Assembly: GCA_041621405.1 (NCBI GenBank)
Contig: JBFKAV010000024.1
Coordinates: 1 to 29,139 of the forward strand
Length of the DNA stretch: 29,139 nucleotides
Direction of reading: 5' to 3'
DNA from: JBFKAV01 sp041621405
GTDB taxonomy: Bacteria > Pseudomonadota > Alphaproteobacteria > Rhodobacterales > Rhodobacteraceae
Shown: in pieces, positions 15,669 through 24,205 of the stretch
How the letters are laid out: each line of letters opens with the position of its first letter
Numbering within the stretch: position 1 is the stretch's first letter
Position numbers and translations under genes: made by a program
Notes under the pieces: generated by a model
What the model was told of the DNA's origin: nothing
Database searches by the model: none
Seen by the model: only the letters and a program-made list of their open reading frames with translations

Positions 15669-16535
15669 ATGGCACTTGCGGAAGACAACGGACACGGGCC
15701 GCGGACCGTTGAGTGGCTCATTCCGCTGGCCTGGGTGGTCTGCGCCGGCTGGCTGATCTGGCACCTCTCGGCATTCACCCTCGACTGGGCGCCGCCCGGG
15801 GACCAGTCGGCCTTCGACCGGCTGAGCGCGCAGTACCGCCGCATCGACTTCAGCCCCGGGCTGCCGGGGCTACTCGGCGGCTTTGCCGACGCTGTCGACT
15901 ACCTGGCGCTGATCGGGGTGGCTGCGCTCGCCGTGATCGGGGTGAGCACGGTTCGGCCCTCGCACATGGAGCTCGGCGACTGGGCCACGATGGACCGGGT
16001 CTCGGCCTTCCTCGGCCGCGTCACCATGGTGCTGAACGTGGTTCTGGTCTCGGTGATGCTCTACGAGGTGCTGCTGCGCTACATCTTCGAGGCGCCGACG
16101 CTCTGGGCTAACGAGCTCAGTCTCTGGCTGGCTGGGTTCCTCTTCCTGCTGGCCGGGCTCTATTCCATGCAGCAGCGCAGCCATATCAGCATCTTCATCG
16201 TCTACGACAGGCTGCCGCGCTCGTTGCAGCGGGTCTGCGACACGGTCTCGACGCTGCTGATCGTGCTCTTCGCCGTGGCGATCATCTGGGGCGGCTACGG
16301 CGAGGCCAGCCAGCAGTTCTACCGCTGGGAGACGCTCGGCACCGCCTTCGATCCGCCGATTCCGGCGACGCTGAATCCGGCGATCCTGGTCGTCGTCACG
16401 CTGGTGGCGCTGCAGTCGGTGTCGAACCTGATCCGCGACTGGAACAAGGTGCCCGAGCACCATATCGCCGACGAAATCGACGAGGAGGAAATCCGGGCGA
16501 TGAAGAAGGCGTTGGGGGAAGCCGACGATGTTTGA
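15669..16535 (+). CDS. dctQ: TRAP transporter small membrane subunit (enlarged DctQ)
   Basis: The product is 288 residues, starting at the ATG at 15669 behind GGGGAGGGGG. It is longer than typical DctQ proteins (about 160-230). Extra N-terminal hydrophobic segments occur near residues 14-35 and 70-92, before the standard four-helix DctQ core at about 115-250 (VLLRYIFEAPTLWANELSLW is a typical DctQ stretch). The C-terminus is charged and cytoplasmic (EIDEEEIRAMKKALGEADDV). It pairs with DctM in the inner membrane. It overlaps dctM by 8 nt. Confidence 0.93.
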   Translation: MALAEDNGHGPRTVEWLIPLAWVVCAGWLIWHLSAFTLDWAPPGDQSAFDRLSAQYRRIDFSPGLPGLLGGFADAVDYLALIGVAALAVIGVSTVRPSHMELGDWATMDRVSAFLGRVTMVLNVVLVSVMLYEVLLRYIFEAPTLWANELSLWLAGFLFLLAGLYSMQQRSHISIFIVYDRLPRSLQRVCDTVSTLLIVLFAVAIIWGGYGEASQQFYRWETLGTAFDPPIPATLNPAILVVVTLVALQSVSNLIRDWNKVPEHHIADEIDEEEIRAMKKALGEADDV

Positions 16536-18123
16536 TATCGGGACGATCTCACTCATCCTGCTTTTCGCGCTGGTGTTCCTGCTGGCCATCGGCATGCCGC
16601 TCGGCTTTGCCTCGGCCTTCCTCGCGGTCGCCGTGCTGGTGATGCGCTTCGGCCCCGACCTCCTGTTCCGGAACTTCGGATCGGGGCCGCTCGCGATCCT
16701 GTCGAAACGGATCTACGACCTGCTCACCGGCTACGTTCTGATCTCGATACCCTTGTTCATATTGATGGCGACGCTCCTGGAGCGATCCGGCATCGCCAAG
16801 GACATGTACAGCTCGCTCAATGTCTGGCTCAGCCGCACCCGCGGCGGCATCGCGATCGTGACCTCGATCATGGCGGTGATCATGGCGGCGATGTCGGGGA
16901 TCATCGGCGGCGAGGTGGTGCTTCTGGGGCTGATCGCGCTGCCGCAGATGCTCAGGCTCGGCTACAACCAGAACCTCGCCATCGGCACGATCTGCGCCTC
17001 CGGCAGCCTCGGCACCATGATCCCGCCCTCGATCGTGCTGATCATCTTCGGGCTGATCACCGAGACCTCGATCAAGGCGCTGTTCACGGCCGCCTTCCTG
17101 CCCGGCTTCATGCTGGCGAGCTTCATCATCATCTACATCATCGTGCGCACCCAGCTGAACCCCGACCACGCGCCGCTGCCCGAGCCCAAGCCCGGCGATC
17201 CCGAAGGGGCGGAGAAGGCGAAGCTGTTCCTCGCATTCCTGTCGGTGCTGGTCGGCGGCTTCTCGGCGTTCCTGTTCCTGCGCGTGCTTTTCTTCACCGT
17301 GACCGGCCAGAACGCGGTCCGGCAAGGCGTGGACCCGATCGTCTTCGGCACGCCGGACTACATGCCGGTGTTCGGCGGGCTATTCGCCGTGGCCCTGGTG
17401 CTGGGGCTTCTGCTCGGCATCGCCCGGCTGAGGCAGGGCTGGGAGCTCGGCAAGGGCCTTGTGCCGCCGATCGTGGTGATTGGCGTGGTGCTGGGCTCGA
17501 TTTACGGCGGCATCACCGGGATCACCGAGGCCGCGGGGATGGGCGTCATCGCCGTCTTCCTGATCGGCCTCTTGCGCGGCGAGATGTCCTTCGAGATGGT
17601 GTGGGACAGCCTGATGCGGACGCTCAAGTCCACCGGGACGATCATCTGGGTGACGATCGGCGCGACGGCGCTGGCCGGAGCCTACACCATCGCCGGCGGG
17701 CCGACCTACGTGGCCAACCTGATCATCGGCGCCGAGCTTCCGACGATGAGCATTATCCTGGTGATGATGGTGATCCTCCTGATCATGGGCGCGTTCATGG
17801 ACTGGGTCGGGATCGTGCTCCTGATCATCCCGGTGTTCCTGCCGATCGTGCAGCGCCTGCCGGTCGAGGAGATCGGCTTCATCGGCGACCCGCTGGCGGC
17901 GCGGCACGTCGCGATCTGGTTCGGCGTGGTGTTCTGCATGAACATGCAGGTGAGCTTCCTGTCGCCGCCCTTCGGGCCGGCCGCGTTCTACCTCAAGTCT
18001 GTGGCGCCGCCGCAGATCTCGCTGACCGACATCTTCAGGGGCTTCCTGCCGTTCATCGGCCTTCAGCTCCTGGCGCTGACGGTGCTTCTGGTCTGGCCGC
18101 CGATCGTGACGCTGTTCCTGTGA
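16528..18123 (+). CDS. dctM: TRAP transporter large membrane subunit (DctM)
   Basis: The product is 531 residues, polytopic, and the ion-coupled transport subunit. Characteristic stretches are ALVFLLAIGMPLGFA at the N-terminus, ISIPLFILMATLLERSGIA, MAAMSGIIGGEVVLLGLIAL, GSLGTMIPPSIVLIIFG, GGITGITEAAGMGV and MGAFMDWVGIVLLIIPVFLP. A hydrophilic insert near residues 210-235 (PDHAPLPEPKPGDPEGAE) makes it about 100 residues longer than the shortest DctM proteins; this is normal in the larger subgroup. It is translated from an ATG inside the end of dctQ. Confidence 0.96.
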   Translation: MFDIGTISLILLFALVFLLAIGMPLGFASAFLAVAVLVMRFGPDLLFRNFGSGPLAILSKRIYDLLTGYVLISIPLFILMATLLERSGIAKDMYSSLNVWLSRTRGGIAIVTSIMAVIMAAMSGIIGGEVVLLGLIALPQMLRLGYNQNLAIGTICASGSLGTMIPPSIVLIIFGLITETSIKALFTAAFLPGFMLASFIIIYIIVRTQLNPDHAPLPEPKPGDPEGAEKAKLFLAFLSVLVGGFSAFLFLRVLFFTVTGQNAVRQGVDPIVFGTPDYMPVFGGLFAVALVLGLLLGIARLRQGWELGKGLVPPIVVIGVVLGSIYGGITGITEAAGMGVIAVFLIGLLRGEMSFEMVWDSLMRTLKSTGTIIWVTIGATALAGAYTIAGGPTYVANLIIGAELPTMSIILVMMVILLIMGAFMDWVGIVLLIIPVFLPIVQRLPVEEIGFIGDPLAARHVAIWFGVVFCMNMQVSFLSPPFGPAAFYLKSVAPPQISLTDIFRGFLPFIGLQLLALTVLLVWPPIVTLFL

Positions 18124-18244
18124 CGGGGCCGGCGGGCCGGAGAAGGTCGCCCCGGCGCCTGTCCTGCCCTGGCTCAAGCGACGAACTCTAGACACGCCGG
18201 GTTGGCGAGGGGAGCGGACCGGCCCCGGCAAGTGGAGGACCGAG

Positions 18245-19129
18245 ATGGGATTGAAACGGATCGGGTTCATCGGGCTCGGGCTGATGGGCCGGGCCATGGT
18301 CGAGCGGCTGCAGGCGCGGGGGTACGCGCTCACCGTGATCGGGCATCGCGACCGGACCGGCATCGAGGAGGCCCTGGCGCGCGGCGCGACCGAGGCGAAG
18401 AGCGTCAGGGCGCTGGCCGAGGCGAGCGACGTCGTGATGCTCTGCGTGGCGACCTCGGAGCAGGTCGAGGCCAATATCTTCGGCGAGAACGGGATTCTCG
18501 CGGGGGCACGCGAGGGGCTGGTGGCGATCGACTTCGGCACCTCACTGCCGGGCTCCACGAAGCGCATCGGCGCCGAGCTGGCGAAGAAGGGCACGGCTTT
18601 TCTCGACGCGCCCTTGGGCCGCACGCCGGCCCATGCGCGGGAGGGCAAGCTCAACATCATGTGTGCCGGCGACGAGGCGGCCTATGCCAAGGTGAAGCCG
18701 TTGCTCGACGACTTGGGCGAGAACGTCTTCCACCTCGGCCCGCTGGGCTCCGGCCACACCGTCAAGCTGATCAACAACTTCTTCGGCATGACGGTGGCCT
18801 GCGCCATGTCGGAGGCCTTCGCCATGGCCGACGCGGCAGGCATCCCGCGCGACCGGCTCTACGATGCAATGGCGGCGGGGCCCCTGCGCTCCGGCATGAT
18901 GGACTTCATCCGCAACTACTCCGCCGAGGGCAAGATCGACCTCGCCTTCTCGGTGGCGAACGGCGCCAAGGACGTCGGCTACTACCGGCAGATGGCCGAG
19001 GAGCTCGGCGCGAAGTCGCGGATGTCGGGGGCGGCCGACGCCACCCTGCGCGAGGCGCGCGACAACGGCTTCGGCGAGCGGATGGTGCCGGAGCTGGTCG
19101 ACTACCTCGCCCGGCACCTGAAGGACTGA
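18245..19129 (+). CDS. Beta-hydroxyacid dehydrogenase (3-hydroxyisobutyrate dehydrogenase family), GRTP type
   Basis: The product is 294 residues; the ATG at 18245 is preceded by GGAGG. The NAD(P) Rossmann motif GFIGLGLMG is at 7-15 and the catalytic Lys174 sits in GSGHTVKLINNFF, with Asn177/178. The substrate loop reads DAPLGRTP (121-128), where most family members (HIBADH, GarR) have DAPVSGG. Gly125-Arg126-Thr127 corresponds in position to the GRT of sulfolactaldehyde reductase YihU as I remember it. It likely interconverts a 3-hydroxyacid and its semialdehyde, perhaps with an extra anionic group. It is 121 nt downstream of dctM in the same orientation. A second homologue with the same motif is at 24202-25128. 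Confidence 0.9.
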   Translation: MGLKRIGFIGLGLMGRAMVERLQARGYALTVIGHRDRTGIEEALARGATEAKSVRALAEASDVVMLCVATSEQVEANIFGENGILAGAREGLVAIDFGTSLPGSTKRIGAELAKKGTAFLDAPLGRTPAHAREGKLNIMCAGDEAAYAKVKPLLDDLGENVFHLGPLGSGHTVKLINNFFGMTVACAMSEAFAMADAAGIPRDRLYDAMAAGPLRSGMMDFIRNYSAEGKIDLAFSVANGAKDVGYYRQMAEELGAKSRMSGAADATLREARDNGFGERMVPELVDYLARHLKD

Positions 19130-19183
19130 GATCTTGCGGGCGGAGCGCGGGACGACCTGCCTCGCACCCGCCGGCTGAGGCCG

Positions 19184-20107
19184 GTGGCGCGGGCCGTCGC
19201 ACCGCGGGAGGAGCGCACGGCGCTCGGCATCGGCCTGATGGCGGCGGCGGTGCTGTTCTTCACCTGCATCGACACCTCGGCGAAATGGCTGGTCGAGGCC
19301 GGGCTGCCGGTGCTGCAGGTCGTCTTCGCCCGCTATGCCGGGAACCTCGTCTTCGCGCTCGTGCTGTTCCTGCCGCGGGAAGGGCCTTCGGCGTTCCGCT
19401 CGAACGATCCCGTCCGGCAGTTCCTGCGCTCGGCCTTTCTGCTCGGCGGTACGGTCTTCAACTTCCTCGCGCTGAGCTACCTGCCGATCACTGTGACCAC
19501 CACGATCTTCTTCGCCGGGCCGGTGGTGGTCACGCTGCTGGCCATCCCGCTCCTCGGCGAGCGGGTCGGGCTGCACCGGCTCCTCGCGGTGCTGCTCGGG
19601 TTCTCCGGCGTGCTGGTGGTGATGCAGCCCTGGGGGGCGGAGTTCCATCCGGCGATGTTCTTCTCGCTCGGCGCGCTGGTGTCCGGCTCGCTCTACTTCG
19701 TCATGACCCGGATGCTGGCGGGGGTCGAGAGCAACGCCACGAGCCAGCTCTGGTCGTCGGGCCTGGCGACACTCGCCCTCGCGCCCTTCGCGCTGCCGCT
19801 CTGGACCTGGCCCGGCCCCGGCGTGGACCTCGCGGTGCTGGTGCTGATCGGGATCCTGGGCGGTACCGGCCATGTCTTCGCCGTCACCGCGCACCGCTTC
19901 GCCGACGCCTCGGTCCTGGCGCCGGTGATCTACATCCAGCTAGTGCTCGCCGCGCTGGCCGGGATCCTGGTTTTCGCGACCTGGCCGACGGTGTGGACGC
20001 TGGCCGGCGGTCTGATCATCGTCGCTGCCGGGCTCTACATCTGGCACCGCGAGCGGCGGCGGGAAGCGCCACACGCAGCCCAAGAGGCATCGGGCCGGCG
20101 GAAGTGA
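19184..20107 (+). CDS. DMT superfamily permease (two EamA domains)
   Basis: The product is 307 residues with ten hydrophobic helices in two EamA repeats (about 13-145 and 155-290). The GTG at 19184 is chosen (TGAGG upstream); an ATG at 19238 would cut the first helix short. Stretches such as LSYLPITVTTTIFFAGPVVV and IPLLGERVGLHRLLAVLLGF are typical of this family of drug/metabolite or amino-acid exporters and importers. It is 54 nt after the dehydrogenase, at the end of the TRAP operon. It may export a metabolite or provide a second uptake route. The substrate cannot be told from sequence. Confidence 0.88.
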   Translation: MARAVAPREERTALGIGLMAAAVLFFTCIDTSAKWLVEAGLPVLQVVFARYAGNLVFALVLFLPREGPSAFRSNDPVRQFLRSAFLLGGTVFNFLALSYLPITVTTTIFFAGPVVVTLLAIPLLGERVGLHRLLAVLLGFSGVLVVMQPWGAEFHPAMFFSLGALVSGSLYFVMTRMLAGVESNATSQLWSSGLATLALAPFALPLWTWPGPGVDLAVLVLIGILGGTGHVFAVTAHRFADASVLAPVIYIQLVLAALAGILVFATWPTVWTLAGGLIIVAAGLYIWHRERRREAPHAAQEASGRRK

Positions 20108-20118
20108 CGAGGATCGCA

Positions 20119-20168
20119 CCCGGCCCGCGGGGTGTGCGCATCGCGCCCGCCGCGGGGGGCGGGCCGGG
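20119..20168. terminator. Bidirectional terminator candidate between convergent operons
   Basis: CCCGGCCCGC (20119-20128) and GCGGGCCGGG (20159-20168) form a perfect 10-bp stem around a 30-nt GC-rich loop. It lies between the DMT permease stop (20107) and the SDR stop (20236). No T-run is present. Confidence 0.5.
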
Positions 20169-20235
20169 GGCGATCCGGAGCCGACGCACCGGGGGATCGG
20201 GTGGGGCCAGGCGAGTCGGTCCGAGCGAAGGACGC

Positions 20236-20973
20236 TCAGCCGCGGCCGATGTAGGGCATCTTCGTCGCCATCACGGTCATGAACTGGACGTTCGCCTCGG
20301 GCGGCAGGCTCGCCATGTGCAGGACCGAGCGGGCGACGTTGGCCACGTCCATCACCGGCTCGACCGCGATCGAGCCGTCGGCCTGCGGCATCCCGGTGGT
20401 CATCTTCCGCGCCATCGCGGTCAGCGCGTTGCCGATGTCGATCTGCCCGCAGGCGATGTCGAAGGCGCGGCCGTCGAGCGAGATTGTGCGGGTGAGCCCG
20501 GTGATCGCGTGCTTCGAGGCGGTGTAGGCCGCCGAGCCCCAGCGCGGCATGTGGGCCGAGACCGAGCCGTTGTTGATGATCCGCCCGCCCTGCGGCTCCT
20601 GGTGGCGCATGATCCGGAACGCGGCGCGGGCGGCGATGAAGGCGCCTGTGAGGTTGACCTCGATCAGCCGGCGCCAGTCGTCGACCGCGATCTCGTCGAG
20701 CGGCGCGCCCTTGAGGCTGATGCCGGCGTTGTTGAAGAGCGCGTCGAGCCGGCCCCACGCCGCCTTCGCCTTCTCGAAGGCGGCGTCGACCTGCGCCTCG
20801 TCGGTCACGTCGCAGGGCAGCACGAGCGCGGCCTCGTGCCTGCCGGCGGTCTCCCTCAGCGCATCCTCGCGGCGGCCGACGAGGCCGACCCGCCAGCCCG
20901 CCTCGAGGAAGGCGCGCGCGGTGGCCTGGCCCACGCCCGAGCCCGCACCGGTGATCAGGATGGTCTGCGTCAT
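20236..20973 (-). CDS. Short-chain dehydrogenase/reductase
   Basis: The product is 245 residues from the ATG at 20973, with GAGGAG upstream. Classical SDR features are TGAGSGVG at 9-16, NNAG at 81-84, Ser137/Ser139 in NNGSVSA and the catalytic Tyr150-x3-Lys154 (YTASK). The C-terminal part (ACGQIDIGNALTAMARKM) follows the pattern of a recurring but uncharacterised SDR subgroup. It overlaps the DUF1428 gene by 4 nt and ends the dehydratase transcript. It probably oxidises a sugar, lactol or hydroxyacid in the same pathway; the substrate is not deducible. Confidence 0.9.
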   Translation of the reverse strand: MTQTILITGAGSGVGQATARAFLEAGWRVGLVGRREDALRETAGRHEAALVLPCDVTDEAQVDAAFEKAKAAWGRLDALFNNAGISLKGAPLDEIAVDDWRRLIEVNLTGAFIAARAAFRIMRHQEPQGGRIINNGSVSAHMPRWGSAAYTASKHAITGLTRTISLDGRAFDIACGQIDIGNALTAMARKMTTGMPQADGSIAVEPVMDVANVARSVLHMASLPPEANVQFMTVMATKMPYIGRG

Positions 20974-21341
20974 GCGCCGTCTCCTCGGAGGTCGATCATC
21001 GGAACGAAGCCGCCGAAGATCAGCCGTTTGGGGTCCATGATCAGGTGCTCGCTCTCGTCGTGCTGGAAGTCGGGGTGCGCCAGAAGCCGCGCGTTCCCGG
21101 TGTCCCGAGCCTCCTTCGACGCCCACTCGACCCAGGAAAACACCACCGTCTCGTCGGGCCTGCGCTTCACCGCCATCGGGAACGAGGTCCATTTCCCGTC
21201 TGACACGTCGTCGCCCCAGCACTCGACCACCCGGAGCGCGCCGCACTCCAGGAAGATCGCGCCGACCTTTTCGGCCGCCTCGCGATAGGCCTCGCGATGG
21301 GCCGTCTTCACCGGCACGAGGTATCCGTCGACATAGGCCAT
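20970..21341 (-). CDS. DUF1428 (YbaA-like) small protein
   Basis: The product is 123 residues from the ATG at 21341 (MAYVDGYLVPVKTAHREAYR). The alpha/beta pattern and GALRVVECWGDDV, DETVVFSWVEWASKE and the C-terminal RLIFGGFVPMIDL match the DUF1428 family (E. coli YbaA), a dimeric ferredoxin-like fold with no established function. It is coupled to both neighbours: it starts 9 nt after the dehydratase stop and overlaps the SDR start by 4 nt (ATGA). Its place inside a catabolic operon suggests a small accessory enzyme, such as an isomerase or monooxygenase-like protein. That role is only inference. Confidence 0.88.
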   Translation of the reverse strand: MAYVDGYLVPVKTAHREAYREAAEKVGAIFLECGALRVVECWGDDVSDGKWTSFPMAVKRRPDETVVFSWVEWASKEARDTGNARLLAHPDFQHDESEHLIMDPKRLIFGGFVPMIDLRGDGA

Positions 21342-21349
21342 CGCCCGGC

Positions 21350-23131
21350 TCAGTGGTTGTCGCGCGGCAGGTCGCGGCCGACGCGGTGATAGGCCGTGGC
21401 GAGCTCGAGGCAGCCGCCGTCGGCGAGCTGGCCGACATGGGTGCGGTAGATCTCCTGCCAAGGCGTCTGGCTCCGGATCTCCGGTCGCGTCCAGCCTTTG
21501 ATCCGCGCCTGCCATTCGGCCTCGTCCACCAGCGCGTTCATGGTGCGGGCGTTGAGGTCGAGCCGCACCTTGTCGCCGGTCTGCAGGTGGGCGAGCCCGC
21601 CGCCGACCACGGCTTCCGGCGAGGCGTTGAGGATCGAGGGGCTTTCGGAGGTGCCCGACTGCCGGCCGTCGCCCACCGTGGGCAGGTGGTTGATGCCCTG
21701 CTTCAGCACCGCGTCGGGCGGCTGCATGTTCACCACCTCGGCCGAACCGGGGTAGCCGACGCAGCCGACGCCGCGGATGAAGAGGATGGTCTTCTCGTCG
21801 ATCCCGAGCGCGGCGTCGTTGATCCGCTCGTGGTAGTCCTCGGGGCCCTCGAACACCACCGCGCGGGCCTCGTAGACGCCCTCGTGGCCGGGCTCGGAGA
21901 GGAACCGGCGGCGGAAGTCCTGCGAGATCACGGAGGTCTTCATCAACGCGGAGTCGAAGAGGTTGCCGGAGAGCACGAGGAAGCCCGCCTTCTCGCGCAG
22001 CGGATCGGCGACGGTGCGTATCACGGCCGTGTCGCGGCTTTCCCAGCCCTCGAGATTCTCGCCCATGGTGCGCCCGGTAGCGGTCATCGCGCCGTCGCGG
22101 AGGCGGCCCGCCTTGCGGAGCTCGCCCATCACTGCGGGCACGCCGCCGGCGCGGAAGAAGCTCTCGCCCAGGTATTCGCCAGCGGGCTGCATGTTGAGCA
22201 GAAGCGGCACGTCGAAGCCGACCGTCTCCCAGTCCCTGACGCTGAGCTCGACGCCTGCGTGGCGGGCGATCGCCTGCAAGTGCGGCGGCGCGTTGGTCGA
22301 GCCGCCGATGGCGGAGTTGGTGACGATGGCGTTCTCGAAGGCATCACGGGTCAGGATGTCCGAGGGCTTCAGATCCTCGTGGACCATGGCGACGATTCGC
22401 TTGCCGGTCTCGTAGGCCATCGCCATCCGCTCGCGGAACGGGGCCGGGATCGCCGAATTGCCGGTGAGGCTCATCCCCAGCGCCTCGGCCATGGCGTTCA
22501 TCGTCGAGGCGGTGCCCATGGTGTTGCAGTGGCCGAGCGAGGGCGCCGATGCGCAGACCCGGCCCATGAACTCCTCGTAGTCGATCTTGCCCTCGGCCAG
22601 GAGCCGCCGGCTTTCCCAGACGATGGTGCCCGATCCGGCGCGCTTGCCGTTCCACCAGCCGTCCAGCATCGGCCCGCCGTTCAGTGCGATCGCCGGCAGG
22701 TCGACGGTGGCCGCGCCCATCAGGAGCGCCGGGGTGGTCTTGTCGCAGCCGGTGGTGAGCACCACGCCGTCGATCGGGTAGCCGTGCAGCACTTCGACGA
22801 GGCTCAGGTAGGCGAGGTTGCGGTCGAGCGCGGCGGTGGGGCGCTTGCCGGTCTCCTGGATCGGGTGGACCGGGAATTCCATCGGCACGCCGCCCGCGTC
22901 GCGGATGCCGGCCTTGATCCGGTCGACCAGGAAGACGTGGATCTTGTTGCACGGCGCGAGGTCGGAGCCGGTCTGGGCGATGCCGATCACGGGGCGGTCG
23001 GACTGCAGCTCGGCGCGCGTGAATTCCTGGTTCTGGTAACGCTCGAGGTAGAGCGCGGTCATGCCCGGGTTGTTCGGGTTGTCGAACCATTCCTGGCTGC
23101 GGAATTTCTTGCCGGCGCGCGTGCTGCCCAT
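21350..23131 (-). CDS. IlvD/Edd family sugar-acid dehydratase (arabinonate-dehydratase-like)
   Basis: The product is 593 residues. The ATG at 23131 (MGSTRAGKKFRSQEWF) has GGGGAA upstream; an earlier in-frame ATG would lie inside the operator. The three Fe-S cysteines are Cys61 (LAPCNK), Cys129 (TTGCDKTTPA) and Cys202 (SLGHCNTMGTAS); Lys131 in CDK is the Mg-binding Lys. TNSAIGGSTNAP and the late GRQSGTSESPS (491-494 for the SGTS Ser/Thr) complete the active site. The overall sequence is closest in my memory to L-arabinonate dehydratase-type enzymes, which turn aldonic acids into 2-keto-3-deoxy acids. Its own operator lies about 55 nt upstream. The substrate is probably a pentonate or related sugar acid. 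Confidence 0.92.
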   Translation of the reverse strand: MGSTRAGKKFRSQEWFDNPNNPGMTALYLERYQNQEFTRAELQSDRPVIGIAQTGSDLAPCNKIHVFLVDRIKAGIRDAGGVPMEFPVHPIQETGKRPTAALDRNLAYLSLVEVLHGYPIDGVVLTTGCDKTTPALLMGAATVDLPAIALNGGPMLDGWWNGKRAGSGTIVWESRRLLAEGKIDYEEFMGRVCASAPSLGHCNTMGTASTMNAMAEALGMSLTGNSAIPAPFRERMAMAYETGKRIVAMVHEDLKPSDILTRDAFENAIVTNSAIGGSTNAPPHLQAIARHAGVELSVRDWETVGFDVPLLLNMQPAGEYLGESFFRAGGVPAVMGELRKAGRLRDGAMTATGRTMGENLEGWESRDTAVIRTVADPLREKAGFLVLSGNLFDSALMKTSVISQDFRRRFLSEPGHEGVYEARAVVFEGPEDYHERINDAALGIDEKTILFIRGVGCVGYPGSAEVVNMQPPDAVLKQGINHLPTVGDGRQSGTSESPSILNASPEAVVGGGLAHLQTGDKVRLDLNARTMNALVDEAEWQARIKGWTRPEIRSQTPWQEIYRTHVGQLADGGCLELATAYHRVGRDLPRDNH

Positions 23132-23185
23132 GATCGGATTCCCCTTTTGCGGCGGCGGCCGCGGTGGTGCCCGGCCCAGCTTTCC

Positions 23186-23203
23186 CGTTCGGTATACCAA
23201 ACG
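23186..23203. promoter_or_regulatory. GntR operator site 3 (upstream of the dehydratase)
   Basis: CGTTCGGTATACCAAACG is an 18-bp palindrome with one mismatched pair. It contains the GGTATACC core and is placed 55 nt before the dehydratase start. It implies a separate promoter for the last three minus-strand genes. Confidence 0.75.
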
Positions 23204-23253
23204 CAAGGGCATTGCGGCCTTCGCCCGGCCAGTGCCGGGAGAGGCAAGACGGA

Positions 23254-23305
23254 GGACCGCGACCGACCCGCGGGGTGGGTGCGGTCCGGGCCGCAGGCGG
23301 CCCGG
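23254..23305 (-). terminator. Tandem hairpins after the PhyH gene
   Basis: Directly after the phyH stop (23312), CCGGGCCGC and GCGGCCCGG (23286-23305) form a perfect 9-bp hairpin with a 2-nt centre. GGACCGC (23254-23260) also pairs with GCGGTCC (23281-23287). The two stems share bases 23286-23287, so they may be alternatives. No T-run follows. They probably end or attenuate the SDR-dehydrogenase-PhyH transcript. Confidence 0.55.
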
Positions 23306-23311
23306 AAGGCC

Positions 23312-24205
23312 TCAGGAGAACGCGCTCTTCGCCCCGCCCGATTGCTGCATCTTGAAGATCGAGGAGATGTCGGGCGCCGGCGGCAGCGGCATCACCACCG
23401 GCACCTGCTCGAGCCGCGGCACGAGGCAGGGCTTGCCGGTGATCGTGCGCTCCTTGAGGTCGTCCCAGAACCGGCGCTGGCCGAGGGCGTGGAAGTAGGA
23501 ATTGGAGCCGAGGATCGGCCAGGCGTCGGCCTTCGCGATCTCGTAAAAGAGGATCATCCGCGCCCTGTCGCTGCGGTTCGGGGCCGAGCCGTGCAGGGTC
23601 CGCGCGTGGTGAACCGTCATCGAGCCGGCCTTGCCGGTGAGGGTGACGATCCGGGCGCGCGCAAAGAGCGGGTCGCCGGGGTCGATCGCGCCGCAGAAGA
23701 CGCCGTTCGCGTGGTGGCTGAGGACCGGGCCCTTGTGGCTGCCGGGGACGACCATCAGCGGGCCGTTCTCCTCGGTCACGTCCTCGAGCATCAGCCCGAA
23801 GGCGAGCAGGTCGTCGTTGGTGTGGGGGTAGAAGGCCCAGTCCTGGTGCCATTCCACCGCCGCGCCGCCGCCCGGCGCCTTGGTGTTGAGCTTCGAGGTG
23901 AGAAGCGTGGTGTCCGGCCCGAGGAGATCAGTCAGGACCTCGGTGATCCGCGAGGTCCTGAGGAGCTCCCAGAAATAGGGGTGCCGCCGGTGCGGCAGCT
24001 TGATCCGGGTGAGACGAGGGCTGTCGGGCGAGTGGCCGGCGTCGAGTTCGTAGGCGTCGTTGCTTTCCGAAACGCTTCGCGATTTCTCGATCAGCTCGGC
24101 GGTGATCTCGCGGAGCCTGCCGAGCACCTCCGGCGACACCGCGTTCTCGACCAAGAGGTAGCCGTTCTCGGCATAGAAGGCGCGGTCGTCGTCGCTGAGT
24201 TTCAT
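23312..24205 (-). CDS. Phytanoyl-CoA dioxygenase (PhyH) family Fe(II)/2-oxoglutarate oxygenase
   Basis: The product is 297 residues. The facial triad is His120-x-Asp122 (EWHQDWAF) and His205 (TLHGS), with Arg214/Arg216 (RSDRAR) for 2-oxoglutarate. The N-terminal FYAENGYLLVENAVSPE is the usual PhyH opening. Such enzymes hydroxylate small molecules with O2 and 2-oxoglutarate, or cleave C-P or C-S bonds after hydroxylation. The ATG overlaps the stop of the upstream dehydrogenase (ATGA). A dioxygenase inside a sugar-acid operon suggests a first step on a substituted substrate. The substrate is unknown. Confidence 0.92.
   Translation of the reverse strand: MKLSDDDRAFYAENGYLLVENAVSPEVLGRLREITAELIEKSRSVSESNDAYELDAGHSPDSPRLTRIKLPHRRHPYFWELLRTSRITEVLTDLLGPDTTLLTSKLNTKAPGGGAAVEWHQDWAFYPHTNDDLLAFGLMLEDVTEENGPLMVVPGSHKGPVLSHHANGVFCGAIDPGDPLFARARIVTLTGKAGSMTVHHARTLHGSAPNRSDRARMILFYEIAKADAWPILGSNSYFHALGQRRFWDDLKERTITGKPCLVPRLEQVPVVMPLPPAPDISSIFKMQQSGGAKSAFS

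Noticed and set aside
20119..20168. Long GC-rich inverted repeat as a mobile-element end
   Set aside because: There is no transposase, target duplication or second copy; a terminator between convergent operons explains it better.
18202..21288. 1028-codon plus-strand open frame
   Set aside because: It crosses the dehydrogenase, DMT permease and minus-strand SDR/DUF1428 genes out of frame, and its composition is that of a shadow frame.
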